Part shown: positions 56,343-64,000 of the stretch, piece after piece
Layout: each line of letters begins with the position of its first letter
How positions within the stretch are numbered: the first letter of the stretch is position 1
Source: Streptomyces sp. NBC_01142
GTDB lineage: Bacteria > Actinomycetota > Actinomycetes > Streptomycetales > Streptomycetaceae
NCBI RefSeq assembly: GCF_026341125.1
Contig: NZ_JAPEOR010000002.1
Location: 3,031,001 to 3,095,000 of the forward strand
Direction: 5' to 3'
Length of the DNA stretch: 64,000 nucleotides
Translations under genes and position numbers: made by a program
Notes under the pieces: model-generated
Seen by the model: the letters and a program-made list of their open reading frames with translations, nothing else
Databases searched by the model: none
What the model was told of the DNA's origin: nothing

Positions 56343-56360
56343 GATTCGGTCACCCTTCCC

Positions 56361-56597
56361 TTATCGCGCGGTGGACGTGTAGGGCAGCAGCGCCATCTCA
56401 CGGCTGTTCTTCACGGCCGTGGCGACGTCACGCTGGTGCTGTGTGCAGTTGCCGGTGACGCGGCGGGCACGGATCTTGCCACGGTCGGAAATGAACTTCC
56501 GCAGCATGTTCGTGTCCTTGTAGTCCACGTAAACGGTCTTGTCCTTGCAGAATGCGCAGACCTTCTTCTTCGGCTTGCGCACAGGCGGCTTCGCCAT
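56361..56597 (-). CDS. rpsR: 30S ribosomal protein bS18
   Basis: A 78-residue bS18. It has Cys14, Cys17 and Cys51 (CAFCK and GNCTQHQRD), the pattern of the Cys-bearing form; Streptomyces also carry a Cys-free copy elsewhere that is used when zinc is scarce (family knowledge). Third gene of the rpsF operon, 41 bp after ssb and 18 bp before rplI. Confidence 0.96.
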   Translation of the reverse strand: MAKPPVRKPKKKVCAFCKDKTVYVDYKDTNMLRKFISDRGKIRARRVTGNCTQHQRDVATAVKNSREMALLPYTSTAR

Positions 56598-56638
56598 GTG
56601 TATCTCCTGTTGATCAAGAAGTGGGGTACGAGCTGCCC

Positions 56639-57235
56639 TTAGAAGGGCGGCTCGTCCGAGTAGCCGCCGCCGGAACCGCCGGAGCTTCCGCCCCAGCTGC
56701 CCCCACCGCCCTGCTGCTGGCCGCCGCCGGCCGGCGCGCTGGTGGCCCAGGGGTCGTCGGCGGGTGCACCGCCGCCGCCCTGCTGCTGGCCACCACCACT
56801 GGGACCGCCGCCCCAGTTTCCGCCGCCGCCCTGCTGCTGACCGCCGCCATAGCCACCCTGGCCACCGCGACCGGTGGTCTTGGTGACCTTGGCCGTGGCG
56901 TTCTTGAGGCTGGGGCCGACTTCCTCGACGTCCAGCTCGTAGACCGTGCGCTTGACGCCCTCGCGGTCTTCGTAGGACCGCTGCTTGAGGCGGCCCTGCA
57001 CGACGACGCGCATGCCTCGCGTAAGCGACTCTGCGACGTTCTCCGCCGCCTGACGCCAGACCGAGCAGGTGAGGAACAGGCCTTCGCCGTCCTTCCACTC
57101 ATTGGTCTGCTTGTCAAAGATGCGGGGAGTGGACGCGACGCGGAACTTCGCGACAGCCGCACCGGACGGGGTGAAGCGCAGCTCGGGGTCGTCGACGAGA
57201 TTGCCGACGACCGTGATGACGGTCTCGCCTGCCAT
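56639..57235 (-). CDS. ssb: Single-stranded DNA-binding protein
   Basis: A 198-residue SSB. The N-terminal OB fold (~115 residues, [20 protein letters not shown] ... [16 protein letters not shown]) is followed by a Gly/Gln-rich disordered linker with [10 protein letters not shown] repeats and the acidic tip DEPPF that docks partner proteins. It binds single-stranded DNA at replication forks. Second gene of the ribosomal protein operon, as in most bacteria. Confidence 0.97.
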   Translation of the reverse strand: MAGETVITVVGNLVDDPELRFTPSGAAVAKFRVASTPRIFDKQTNEWKDGEGLFLTCSVWRQAAENVAESLTRGMRVVVQGRLKQRSYEDREGVKRTVYELDVEEVGPSLKNATAKVTKTTGRGGQGGYGGGQQQGGGGNWGGGPSGGGQQQGGGGAPADDPWATSAPAGGGQQQGGGGSWGGSSGGSGGGYSDEPPF

Positions 57236-57309
57236 GGGTGAACCTCTCGGCGGGGATTGCTTCTGGCTGCTTGCTGCTACTCGAACCCGATGACCTCTGA
57301 GCTAGATGC

Positions 57310-57600
57310 TCAGTGGGTCTCGGGACGGAGGACCTTGGTCCGGAGGACCGACTCGTTCAGGTTCATCTGTCGGTCGAGCTCCTTGACGACCGCAGGCTCG
57401 GCCTGCAGGTCGATGACCGAGTAGATGCCCTCAGGCTTCTTCTTGATCTCGTAAGCGAGACGACGACGGCCCCAGGTGTCGACCTTCTCAACCTTTCCGT
57501 TGCCCTCACGGACGACGGAGAGGAAGTTCTCGATCAGCGGGGAGACAGCGCGCTCCTCGAGATCGGGGTCGAGGATGACCATCACCTCATAGTGACGCAT
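57310..57600 (-). CDS. rpsF: 30S ribosomal protein bS6
   Basis: A 96-residue bS6 ([37 protein letters not shown]). First gene of rpsF-ssb-rpsR-rplI. ATG 57600 is preceded by GGAGGTGGG; the longer open frame upstream to 57693 is not needed. The promoter should lie in 57601-57860, shared with the divergent small membrane protein. Confidence 0.97.
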   Translation of the reverse strand: MRHYEVMVILDPDLEERAVSPLIENFLSVVREGNGKVEKVDTWGRRRLAYEIKKKPEGIYSVIDLQAEPAVVKELDRQMNLNESVLRTKVLRPETH

Positions 57601-57860
57601 GTGGAACCCACCTCCTTTGGACTCAGCGGCCACGGTCGTTCCGTGGCAGGAGGGTCGTGATGCGTAAGCAACGGTATCGGCCGCCACTGACAATCCCGGG
57701 GGATTGTGTTCTGGCCTGGGCAGACACCGGTGCAGACCGTACAGACTACCTGCAGACGGGCTTCCGGTTGAAATCCGGTGGCCTGGAGACGCAATCTGTA
57801 CGCATCGGGTGTGCGCGGCGCTACGATGCGCCGCCTTCCGGCAACGCCAGGAGGTGCCTC

Positions 57861-58175
57861 ATGGCACAGGCAATGCGACGTCAGTCCTCCGTCTCCCTCT
57901 TCGCCACGGACGGCAAGCCTCATCCCCTCCAGGACACCCTGGTCGCGGTGACGCTGGTGCTCGGCGCCATCGCGTTCGTATCGGCGATGTTCGACAACCT
58001 CCATCTGCTCAGCTCGTGGACCGGGCTGGTGGGGATCCTCACCGGCGCGTACGGCCAGTTCATCTCGGAGACGACCCGCGAACGGTTCCCGCTGATCATC
58101 GGCCTGGGTGCCTCCGCGCTCGGCTTCTTCCTCGGTATGGCTCACGGCGGACTCTTCGGCGGACTCCTCGGCTAG
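57861..58175 (+). CDS. Small membrane protein, unknown function
   Basis: A 104-residue protein with three hydrophobic segments (TLVAVTLVLGAIAFVSAMF, SSWTGLVGILTGAYG, FPLIIGLGASALGFFLGMA). It is the usual neighbour of rpsF in Streptomyces but its role is unknown. ATG 57861 follows GGAGGTG at 5 nt. Divergent from the rpsF operon, 114 bp before femX. Confidence 0.8.
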   Translation: MAQAMRRQSSVSLFATDGKPHPLQDTLVAVTLVLGAIAFVSAMFDNLHLLSSWTGLVGILTGAYGQFISETTRERFPLIIGLGASALGFFLGMAHGGLFGGLLG

Positions 58176-58288
58176 CAAGGGCGGTCTTGCCTCCGGCCAT
58201 CCGGGGCGCTTCTCCAGCGCAGTAGGCTTCGGCGCGAGAGCCGGAGCCCCTGTACCCATGGGGACACACCTGCCGAGGAGCGCCCCGC

Positions 58289-59407
58289 ATGAGCCTGACC
58301 CTGAGGACCATTAGCCGTGAGCAGCATCTGGCGTATATCCAGAGCCTGCCCGCGGCCAGTCACTGCCAGGTCCCGGCATGGGCGGATGTGAAGACGGAAT
58401 GGCGCTCGGAGAACCTGGGCTGGTTCGACAAGAGCGGTCAGCTGGTGGGTGCCGGTCTGGTGCTGTATCGCCAGCTGCCCAAGATCAAGCGGTATCTCGC
58501 GTATCTGCCCGAGGGCCCGGTGATCAACTGGTACGCGCCGAACCTGGACGACTGGCTTCAGCCGATGCTCGCCCATCTGAAGCAGCAGGGTGCCTTCTCC
58601 GTGAAGATGGGCCCGCCGGTGGTCATCCGCCGCTGGGACGCGCCGGCGATCAAGGCCGGTATCCAGGACCCGGATGTGAAGCGGCTGCGTGATGTGGAGG
58701 CGACGCATATCGAGCCGCGTGCCTTCGAGGTGGCGGACCGGCTGCGGAAGATGGGCTGGCAGCAGGGCGAGGACGGCGGCGCCGGCTTCGGGGACGTACA
58801 GCCGCGGTACGTGTACCAGGTGCCGTTGGCGAACCGTGCGCTCGACGATGTCCTCAAGGGCTTCAACCAGCTGTGGCGGCGCAACATCAAGAAGGCCGAG
58901 AAGGCCGGTGTCGAGGTCGTCCAGGGCGGTTACGAGGATCTCGCCGAATGGCAGCGGCTGTACGAGATCACCGCGGTGCGTGATCACTTCCGGCCGCGCC
59001 CGCTCTCGTACTTCCAGCGCATGTGGTCGGTGCTCAACTCCGAGGACCCCAACCGCATGCGGCTGTACTTCGCGCGGCACAACGGCGTGAACCTGTCCGC
59101 GGCGACGATGCTGGTCGTCGGTGGGCATGTCTGGTACTCGTACGGCGCATCCGACAACATCGGACGTGAGGTCCGGCCCTCGAACGCGATGCAGTGGCGG
59201 ATGCTGCGCGATGCGTACGCGATGGGCGCCACCGTCTATGACCTGCGCGGCATCAGTGACTCGCTCGACGAGACCGACCACCTCTTCGGTCTGATCCAGT
59301 TCAAGGTCGGCACGGGTGGTGAGGCCGTCGAGTACGTCGGTGAGTGGGACTTCCCGCTCAACAAGCTGCTGCACAAGGCGCTCGACATGTACATGTCGCG
59401 CCGCTGA
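58289..59407 (+). CDS. femX: Lipid II glycyltransferase FemX
   Basis: A 372-residue FemABX-family peptidyltransferase that adds the first glycine to lysine or diaminopimelate of lipid II using glycyl-tRNA. Two GNAT-like domains are present; hallmarks are SHCQVPAWADVKTEWRSENL at the start and WRRNIKKAEKAGVEV plus WYSYGASDNIGREVRPSNAM. FemX is essential in Streptomyces unless replaced by VanK. Gene start ATG with AGGAG 8-10 nt upstream. It heads a cell-wall group. Confidence 0.95.
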   Translation: MSLTLRTISREQHLAYIQSLPAASHCQVPAWADVKTEWRSENLGWFDKSGQLVGAGLVLYRQLPKIKRYLAYLPEGPVINWYAPNLDDWLQPMLAHLKQQGAFSVKMGPPVVIRRWDAPAIKAGIQDPDVKRLRDVEATHIEPRAFEVADRLRKMGWQQGEDGGAGFGDVQPRYVYQVPLANRALDDVLKGFNQLWRRNIKKAEKAGVEVVQGGYEDLAEWQRLYEITAVRDHFRPRPLSYFQRMWSVLNSEDPNRMRLYFARHNGVNLSAATMLVVGGHVWYSYGASDNIGREVRPSNAMQWRMLRDAYAMGATVYDLRGISDSLDETDHLFGLIQFKVGTGGEAVEYVGEWDFPLNKLLHKALDMYMSRR

Positions 59408-59504
59408 CGACGTTGCTGATGCTGCCGCGGCCGACGCCGTAGGCTCGTAGATCTCGCACATACCTCTGATACACCGCAGCCACCAGAAAGGTTCCGGGCC
59501 GGCC

Positions 59505-60536
59505 ATGGCGCTCTCCCTCTACGTCGACACCGCGCGCTGGCGGGCGCACCAGAAGTCCGTGATCGACCAGTTCCCCGGCCTCGTACCGGTCTGCAAGGGC
59601 AACGGCTACGGCTTCGGCCATGAGCGCCTCGCGGACGAGGCTTCACGCTTCGGCTCCGACATGCTGGCCGTCGGCACCACCTACGAGGCGGCCCGGGTCA
59701 AGGACTGGTTCAGCGGTGATCTCCTGGTCCTCACGCCGTTCCGCCGAGGTGAAGAACCGGTTCCGCTGCCCGATCGCGTCATCCGCTCGGTCTCTTCTGT
59801 CGACGGTGTGCACGCACTGGTGGGCGCGCGGGTCGTCATCGAGTGCATGAGCTCCATGAAGCGCCACGGCGTACGGGAGCAGGAGCTCAGCCAGCTGCAC
59901 GCCGCCATCGAGGACGTACGGTTGGAAGGCTTCGCGCTCCACCTGCCCCTGGACCGTACGGACGGCTCGGACGCGGTCGAGGAGGTCATCGGCTGGATGG
60001 ACCGGCTACGTGCGGCCAGGCTGCCGCTGCACGCCATGTTCGTCAGCCATCTGCGCGCCGAGGAACTGGCCCGCCTTCAGCAGCAGTTCCCGCAGACCCG
60101 CTTCCGCGCCCGCATCGGCACGCGGCTGTGGCTGGGCGACCACGATGCGACGGAGTACCGCGGCGCTGTCCTGGACGTCACCCCTGTCGCCAAGGGCGAC
60201 CGCTTCGGCTACCGCCAGCAGAAGGCGGCGTCGGACGGCTGGCTGGTAGTGGTCGCCGGCGGTACGTCCCACGGCGTCGGCCTGGAGGCGCCGAAGGCCC
60301 TGCACGGTGTGATGCCGCGCGCCAAGGGTGTCGCCCGCGCGGGCCTGGCGACCGTCAACCGCAACCTGTCGCCGTTCGTCTGGGCCGGCAAGCAGCGCTG
60401 GTTCGCCGAACCGCCGCACATGCAGGTTTCGATTCTGTTCGTCCCGTCGGACGCCCAGGAGCCGAAGGTCGGCGAAGAGCTGGTGGCCCATCTGCGCCAC
60501 ACCACGACGCAGTTCGACCGCCTCGTCGACCGCTAG
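59505..60536 (+). CDS. Alanine-racemase-like PLP protein
   Basis: A 343-residue protein whose N-terminal barrel resembles alanine racemase. The PLP Lys is in VPVCKGNGYGFGHER (compare VVKANAYGHG) at residue ~31. The C-terminal part (ALDVTPVAKGDRFGYRQQKA...) is like the racemase beta domain but diverged and lacks an obvious second catalytic Tyr motif. So racemase activity is uncertain; an amino-acid or PLP-handling role is possible. ATG 59505, 97 bp after femX; the pairing is conserved in Streptomyces as far as I recall. Confidence 0.8.
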   Translation: MALSLYVDTARWRAHQKSVIDQFPGLVPVCKGNGYGFGHERLADEASRFGSDMLAVGTTYEAARVKDWFSGDLLVLTPFRRGEEPVPLPDRVIRSVSSVDGVHALVGARVVIECMSSMKRHGVREQELSQLHAAIEDVRLEGFALHLPLDRTDGSDAVEEVIGWMDRLRAARLPLHAMFVSHLRAEELARLQQQFPQTRFRARIGTRLWLGDHDATEYRGAVLDVTPVAKGDRFGYRQQKAASDGWLVVVAGGTSHGVGLEAPKALHGVMPRAKGVARAGLATVNRNLSPFVWAGKQRWFAEPPHMQVSILFVPSDAQEPKVGEELVAHLRHTTTQFDRLVDR

Positions 60537-60579
60537 GCCGTCAGCCCCGGCCCAGCCCCAGCTCCGGGCCCCGCCCGCG

Positions 60580-62097
60580 CTAGGCCGACGGCTGGGGCCC
60601 CGCCCCGGACGCCTCGGTCTGCGCTCCCCACTCCACCCGCGGCCCTTCCACGGCCTGCGCCACGTGCCGTGGGGGATGCGTCGCCCGGTGCCCCAGGACG
60701 AACACGTCGCCGGCCCCGTCGAGCACCCCGCCCGACGGGTCGTCCGACCCGTCGTTCCGTACGCCGTCCCGCTCCGGCATCAGGATGTCCCGCACGATCA
60801 CCGCGCACATGTACAGCGTTCCGATCAGATGCAGGGCAATGGCCAGCTGGTAGCCCTCGGTCGGCAGTCCCTGGTGCTTGGGGCTTGTCGTGTACGCGAG
60901 ATACATCCAGATGCCCAGGAAGTACATGACCTCGCAGGCCTGCCAGATCAGGAAGTCCCGCCAGCGGGGCCTGGCCAGAGCGGCGAGCGGGATCAGCCAC
61001 AGTACGTACTGCGGCGAATAGACCTTGTTGGTGAGGATGAACGCGGCGACGACCAGGAAGGCAAGCTGCGCGAAGCGCGGCCGTCGCGGCGCGGTGAAGG
61101 TCAGGGCCGCGATGCCGGCGCAGGCCAGGAGCATCAGCAGCGTCGCGTAGGTGTTCACCGATTCGACTTCCAGCGGCTCGCCCGTGCGCTGCGTGATGAT
61201 CAGCCAGAACGAGCCGAAGTCGACCTGGCGCTCCCGGCTGAAGGTGTAGAACTTTTTCCACCCTTCCGGTGCGAGCAGCATCACGGGCAGGTTGACCACC
61301 AGCCAGGCGCCTGCCGCGCCGAGCGTCGCCGTGGTGAACTCCCGCCATTTCCCCGCCCGCCAGCACAGCAGGAGCAGCGGCCCGAGGAGCAGCACGGGAT
61401 AGAGCTTGGCGGCGGTCGCGAGCCCGATGAGGATGCCGAACGCCAGCGTCCGGCCGCGTGACCACATCAGCATCGCCGCAGCGGTGAGCGCCACGGCCAA
61501 CAGGTCCCAGTTGATGGTGGCGGTGAGCGCGAAGGCGGGCGCCAGCGCCAGCAGCAGCGCGTCCCAGGGGCGGCGGCGGTGGGTGCGGGCCACGCAGACG
61601 GCGATGACCGCGGTGCAGATCATCAGCATGCCCGCGTTGATCATCCAGTACGTCTGCTCCTGGTTCTGCACGGAGCCGTCGGCCAGGTTGAGCCAGGACG
61701 CGACCTGCATGAACAGACCCGTCAGCACGGGGTACTCGAGGTACTCCATGTCGCCGGGCAGCCGGTCGAAGTACGGAATGAGTCCCTCCGAGAAGCCGCG
61801 TCCCAGGAAGAGGTGCGGAATGTCGGAGTAGCAGGCGTGCGTGTACTGAGAGCTGGTGCCCCTGAACCACGCCCAGTTGTAGCAGGGCATCTTCTGCACC
61901 ATGCCAAGCGCAAACATCCCGATCGCCACCAGTGCGACGACGCGTACGGGGGTGAGTCGGCCACTGCTGCCGCGCAGGGCCCAGCGGCCGGCCGGGCCAC
62001 CGATCAGCTCGCTGCCGGCCGCGGCGATCTTGTCCCGCCTGGTGGGCCGTACGTCGGGCCGGTCCTGGTACACGCTCGTCTCTTCTGCGCTGGGCAT
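60580..62097 (-). CDS. GT87-type membrane glycosyltransferase
   Basis: A 505-residue polytopic protein with about ten helices, of the DUF2029/GT87 family that transfers mannose or arabinose from polyprenyl phosphate outside the membrane. Typical motifs are TINWDLLAVALTAAAMLMW (with the catalytic-site-like Asp), AKLYPVLLLGPLLLL and NKVYSPQYVLWLIPLAAL. ATG 62097 has AGGA 8 nt before; ATG 62106 and 62157 are less likely. Downstream of the PBP gene on the same strand, separated by a hairpin. The acceptor is unknown, likely a cell-envelope glycan. Confidence 0.86.
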   Translation of the reverse strand: MPSAEETSVYQDRPDVRPTRRDKIAAAGSELIGGPAGRWALRGSSGRLTPVRVVALVAIGMFALGMVQKMPCYNWAWFRGTSSQYTHACYSDIPHLFLGRGFSEGLIPYFDRLPGDMEYLEYPVLTGLFMQVASWLNLADGSVQNQEQTYWMINAGMLMICTAVIAVCVARTHRRRPWDALLLALAPAFALTATINWDLLAVALTAAAMLMWSRGRTLAFGILIGLATAAKLYPVLLLGPLLLLCWRAGKWREFTTATLGAAGAWLVVNLPVMLLAPEGWKKFYTFSRERQVDFGSFWLIITQRTGEPLEVESVNTYATLLMLLACAGIAALTFTAPRRPRFAQLAFLVVAAFILTNKVYSPQYVLWLIPLAALARPRWRDFLIWQACEVMYFLGIWMYLAYTTSPKHQGLPTEGYQLAIALHLIGTLYMCAVIVRDILMPERDGVRNDGSDDPSGGVLDGAGDVFVLGHRATHPPRHVAQAVEGPRVEWGAQTEASGAGPQPSA

Positions 62098-62132
62098 GCT
62101 GCACATCCTGCCGTACGGGGGTGGGGACACGA

Positions 62133-62190
62133 CGAGGGCCGCCGCTCCGGAGTGCACAGGTGCTGTGCGTACCGGGTGCGGCGGCCCTCG
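62133..62190 (-). terminator. Hairpin between PBP and GT87 genes
   Basis: CGAGGGCCGCCGC (62133-62145) pairs perfectly with GCGGCGGCCCTCG (62178-62190). The 32-nt loop contains its own small hairpin (GCACAG/CTGTGC). It lies directly downstream of the PBP gene stop, so it should end PBP transcripts, though it also sits in the GT87 upstream region. Confidence 0.72.
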
Positions 62191-62210
62191 TGGCGTTGCC
62201 GGGGTGGCTG

Positions 62211-64000
62211 CTACTCGCTCTCGGAGCCTCCGATGAAGCCTCCGTCGGCGCCGCCTGCGTCGGTGCCCGGTGACGTTGACGGGCTGGTTGTAGTGCCGCC
62301 GTTCGCCCCGCCGTTGTTGGCACCCCCGTTGTTGGCGCCCCCGTTGTCGGTGCCGCCGGGATCATTGCCGCCGTTGGAGCCGCCGGGCTCGCAGGTCCAG
62401 TCCTCCCAGGGATTGCAGGACTCGCTGGGTTCGGGGCTGGTGGACGGCGTCTCGGACGGCGTGGCCGACGGCGTCTCGGACGGCGTGGCCGACGGAGCCT
62501 CGGTCGGCGGCGGGGGCGGGCTGGAGGCGCCGCCGCCCCAGACGGCTTCGCCCTCGATGGGCTCAGGCTCCGGGAAGGTGAGCAGCTCTGCGCCCTTGAG
62601 CGCCTGCTCCATGTAGTCCTGCCAGATCTCCGAGGGGAACGATGCACCGTGGATCTTGTCCTGGCCACCGGTGCCGTACATCTCGAGGAACTGGCGCGGC
62701 TTGTCGCTCTTCTCGTCGTCGTCGAGCCGGTACATGTCGATGGCGGTCGACAGCTGCGGTGTGTAGCCGACGAACCAGGCCGACTTGTTGCCGTCGGTCG
62801 TACCGGTCTTGCCGGCGACCTGCCGGCCGGGAAGGCGGGCGTTACGGCCGGTGCCCTCGGGGTCGTCGACGACATCCCTGAGTACATCGGTCACATTGTT
62901 CGCAACGGCCGAGGAGAAGGCCGTCTTCGGCTTGCCGTCGTACTCGAAGATCTTCTTGCCCTCGTGCTCGACCTTGGTGACGGAGTACGGCTCACGCTGC
63001 TTGCCCTCGGCTGCGAACGTCGCGTACGCGCCGGCCATCCGGATGGCACTGGGGGAGGAGATACCGATCGAGAAGGACGGGACGTTCGATGTGGACAGGC
63101 TGGGGGCGTCGAGCAGACCGGCGTCGATGGCCGCCTCCCGGACCTGGGGAATTCCGATGTCCATGCCCAGCTGAACGAACGGCGAGTTGGCTGAGTGGAT
63201 CATGGCTTCGCGCAGATCGATGTTCTTGTACGACTCGTCGCCGTCGTTGCGCTGCAGCCACTCCTCTCCCTTCTCGTTGCGCCAGACGGAACCGTCCCAG
63301 TTTTTGATCTTGAGCTTGTTCTTGCCGCTGTACCGACTCTTGTCCGGGTCGACGATCCTGCGCTCGTCCGGTCCCTGATCGGGACCCAGCCGGGGGTCGC
63401 GCACCCCGTCGCGCATCGCGGCGGCCAGGACGAACGGTTTGAAGGTCGATCCGACCTGGGCGCCGGTCTCGTTGGCGTTGTTCGTGAAGTGCCGTGTCGC
63501 GTCCTCGCCGCCGTAGATCGCGACGATCTTGCCGGTCTCCGGTTCCACCGAGGCGCCACCGAACTGGACGTGCGTGTCCGTCTCCGGGCGCTTCTTGGGC
63601 TTGATGTTGGCCTCGCGGACCTTCTTGACGGCCTTCTCCAGCTCGTTGACCTTCTTCTTGTCGAAGGTCGTGTGGATCGCGTAGCCACCCTGGGCGAGCT
63701 TCTTTGCGTCGACGCCTTCGGCGTTGTTGAGGATGTAGGACTTGGCGAGGTCCACCAGATAGCCGACCTGACCGCTCAGCTGCGCGTTCTTCTTGAGCTT
63801 GTCGGGCATCGGGAAGGCGGTGTACTTGTTCCGCTCCTCGGCGCTGAGGTGCCCGTCCTTGACCATCTCGTCGAGGATCCAGCGCCAGCGCTTGGTGGCA
63901 CGGATCGTGTTGTCCTTCTTGGTCGCCGTCGTATCGATTTCCGTGGCGCCCGCAGGGTCGTAGTAGGTCGCGCCCTTGAGGAGCGCGGCGAGGAACGCGC
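62211..64000 (-). CDS. Bifunctional penicillin-binding protein (5' end outside window)
   Basis: The gene runs off the window end at 64000; the visible frame is open from there. It is a class A PBP: the piece near 63900 (ATKRWRWILDEMVKDGHLS) belongs to the end of the glycosyltransferase domain. The transpeptidase has SxxK GSTFKPF, SxN SANSPF and KTG GKTGTTDG, all intact. The C-terminal tail is a Ser/Thr/Pro/Glu region with SATPSETPSATP repeats, then CNPWEDWTC, then GGANN repeats. It makes and cross-links glycan strands outside the membrane. Confidence 0.94.
   Translation of the reverse strand, partial: AFLAALLKGATYYDPAGATEIDTTATKKDNTIRATKRWRWILDEMVKDGHLSAEERNKYTAFPMPDKLKKNAQLSGQVGYLVDLAKSYILNNAEGVDAKKLAQGGYAIHTTFDKKKVNELEKAVKKVREANIKPKKRPETDTHVQFGGASVEPETGKIVAIYGGEDATRHFTNNANETGAQVGSTFKPFVLAAAMRDGVRDPRLGPDQGPDERRIVDPDKSRYSGKNKLKIKNWDGSVWRNEKGEEWLQRNDGDESYKNIDLREAMIHSANSPFVQLGMDIGIPQVREAAIDAGLLDAPSLSTSNVPSFSIGISSPSAIRMAGAYATFAAEGKQREPYSVTKVEHEGKKIFEYDGKPKTAFSSAVANNVTDVLRDVVDDPEGTGRNARLPGRQVAGKTGTTDGNKSAWFVGYTPQLSTAIDMYRLDDDEKSDKPRQFLEMYGTGGQDKIHGASFPSEIWQDYMEQALKGAELLTFPEPEPIEGEAVWGGGASSPPPPPTEAPSATPSETPSATPSETPSTSPEPSESCNPWEDWTCEPGGSNGGNDPGGTDNGGANNGGANNGGANGGTTTSPSTSPGTDAGGADGGFIGGSESE

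Noticed and set aside
60533..62887. 784-codon minus-strand frame across the GT87 and PBP genes
   Set aside because: It crosses two well-supported genes and their terminator in another frame; high-GC shadow.

Overview
The window is high-GC actinobacterial DNA and almost certainly the core chromosome of a Streptomyces. The clues are the sporulation pair ssgR-ssgA, a femX lipid II glycyltransferase, a textbook Rex operator before cydA, five perfect copies of the Streptomyces parS site (GTTTCACGTGAAAC), and DnaA boxes of the TTGTCCACA/TTATCCACA type. The order pheA-serS ... cydABDC ... thiC ... ssgA-ssgR ... dnaB ... rplI-rpsR-ssb-rpsF ... femX matches, from memory, the oriC-proximal region of the S. 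coelicolor chromosome. That would place oriC to the right of base 64000. I see no prophage, IS element, CRISPR array or secondary-metabolite cluster.

Layout. 1-7 kb: the end of a CopC-CopD copper protein, a Tat-exported Dyp peroxidase, pheA, a 758-bp gap carrying degenerate repeats and a DnaA-box cluster, serS, a HAD phosphatase and tRNA-Ser(GCU). 7-11 kb: a four-gene operon of two ABC-2 ATPase/permease pairs. 11-16 kb: four close-packed genes (M24 peptidase, hydrolase-SDR fusion, predicted metal-dependent hydrolase, MerR regulator), then a DnaA-box cluster and kptA. 17-20 kb: an LLM oxidoreductase, a second HAD phosphatase and an M23 peptidase. 20-28 kb: the cytochrome bd operon cydA-cydB-cydDC under Rex, then hisC. 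28-37 kb: a LacI regulator, a PPP-like phosphatase, a membrane protein, a membrane-anchored Nudix-like protein, thiC with its TPP riboswitch, and YibE/F. 37-41 kb: ssgA-ssgR, DUF5326, a cupin, a small membrane protein and a Cys/Met PLP enzyme. 41-50 kb: LysR, Nudix, a globin-reductase, HAD, a membrane protein, GNATs and a MFS/MarR pair. 50-57 kb: a Mrr-like nuclease, a beta-lactamase-fold hydrolase, dnaB, MATE and the rpsF-ssb-rpsR-rplI operon. 57-64 kb: a cell-wall group of femX, an alanine-racemase-like gene, a GT87 glycosyltransferase and a partial bifunctional PBP.

The most striking structure is in the DNA sites rather than in any one operon. There are four DnaA-box clusters (4.4, 15.8, 50.2 and 54.2 kb) and five parS sites (16.9, 24.2, 46.0, 51.0 and 55.8 kb). 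Three of the four DnaA clusters have a parS within about 1.7 kb. One DnaA-box pair is a near-perfect palindrome inside a Mrr-like nuclease gene. Two parS sites lie in translation starts (cydDC and a membrane protein), giving both proteins an FHVKP N-terminus. Together with dnaB and ssb this reads as a replication/segregation platform laid over housekeeping genes. Coordinates come from reading the sequence by eye; start codons were chosen from Shine-Dalgarno position, family length and overlaps.
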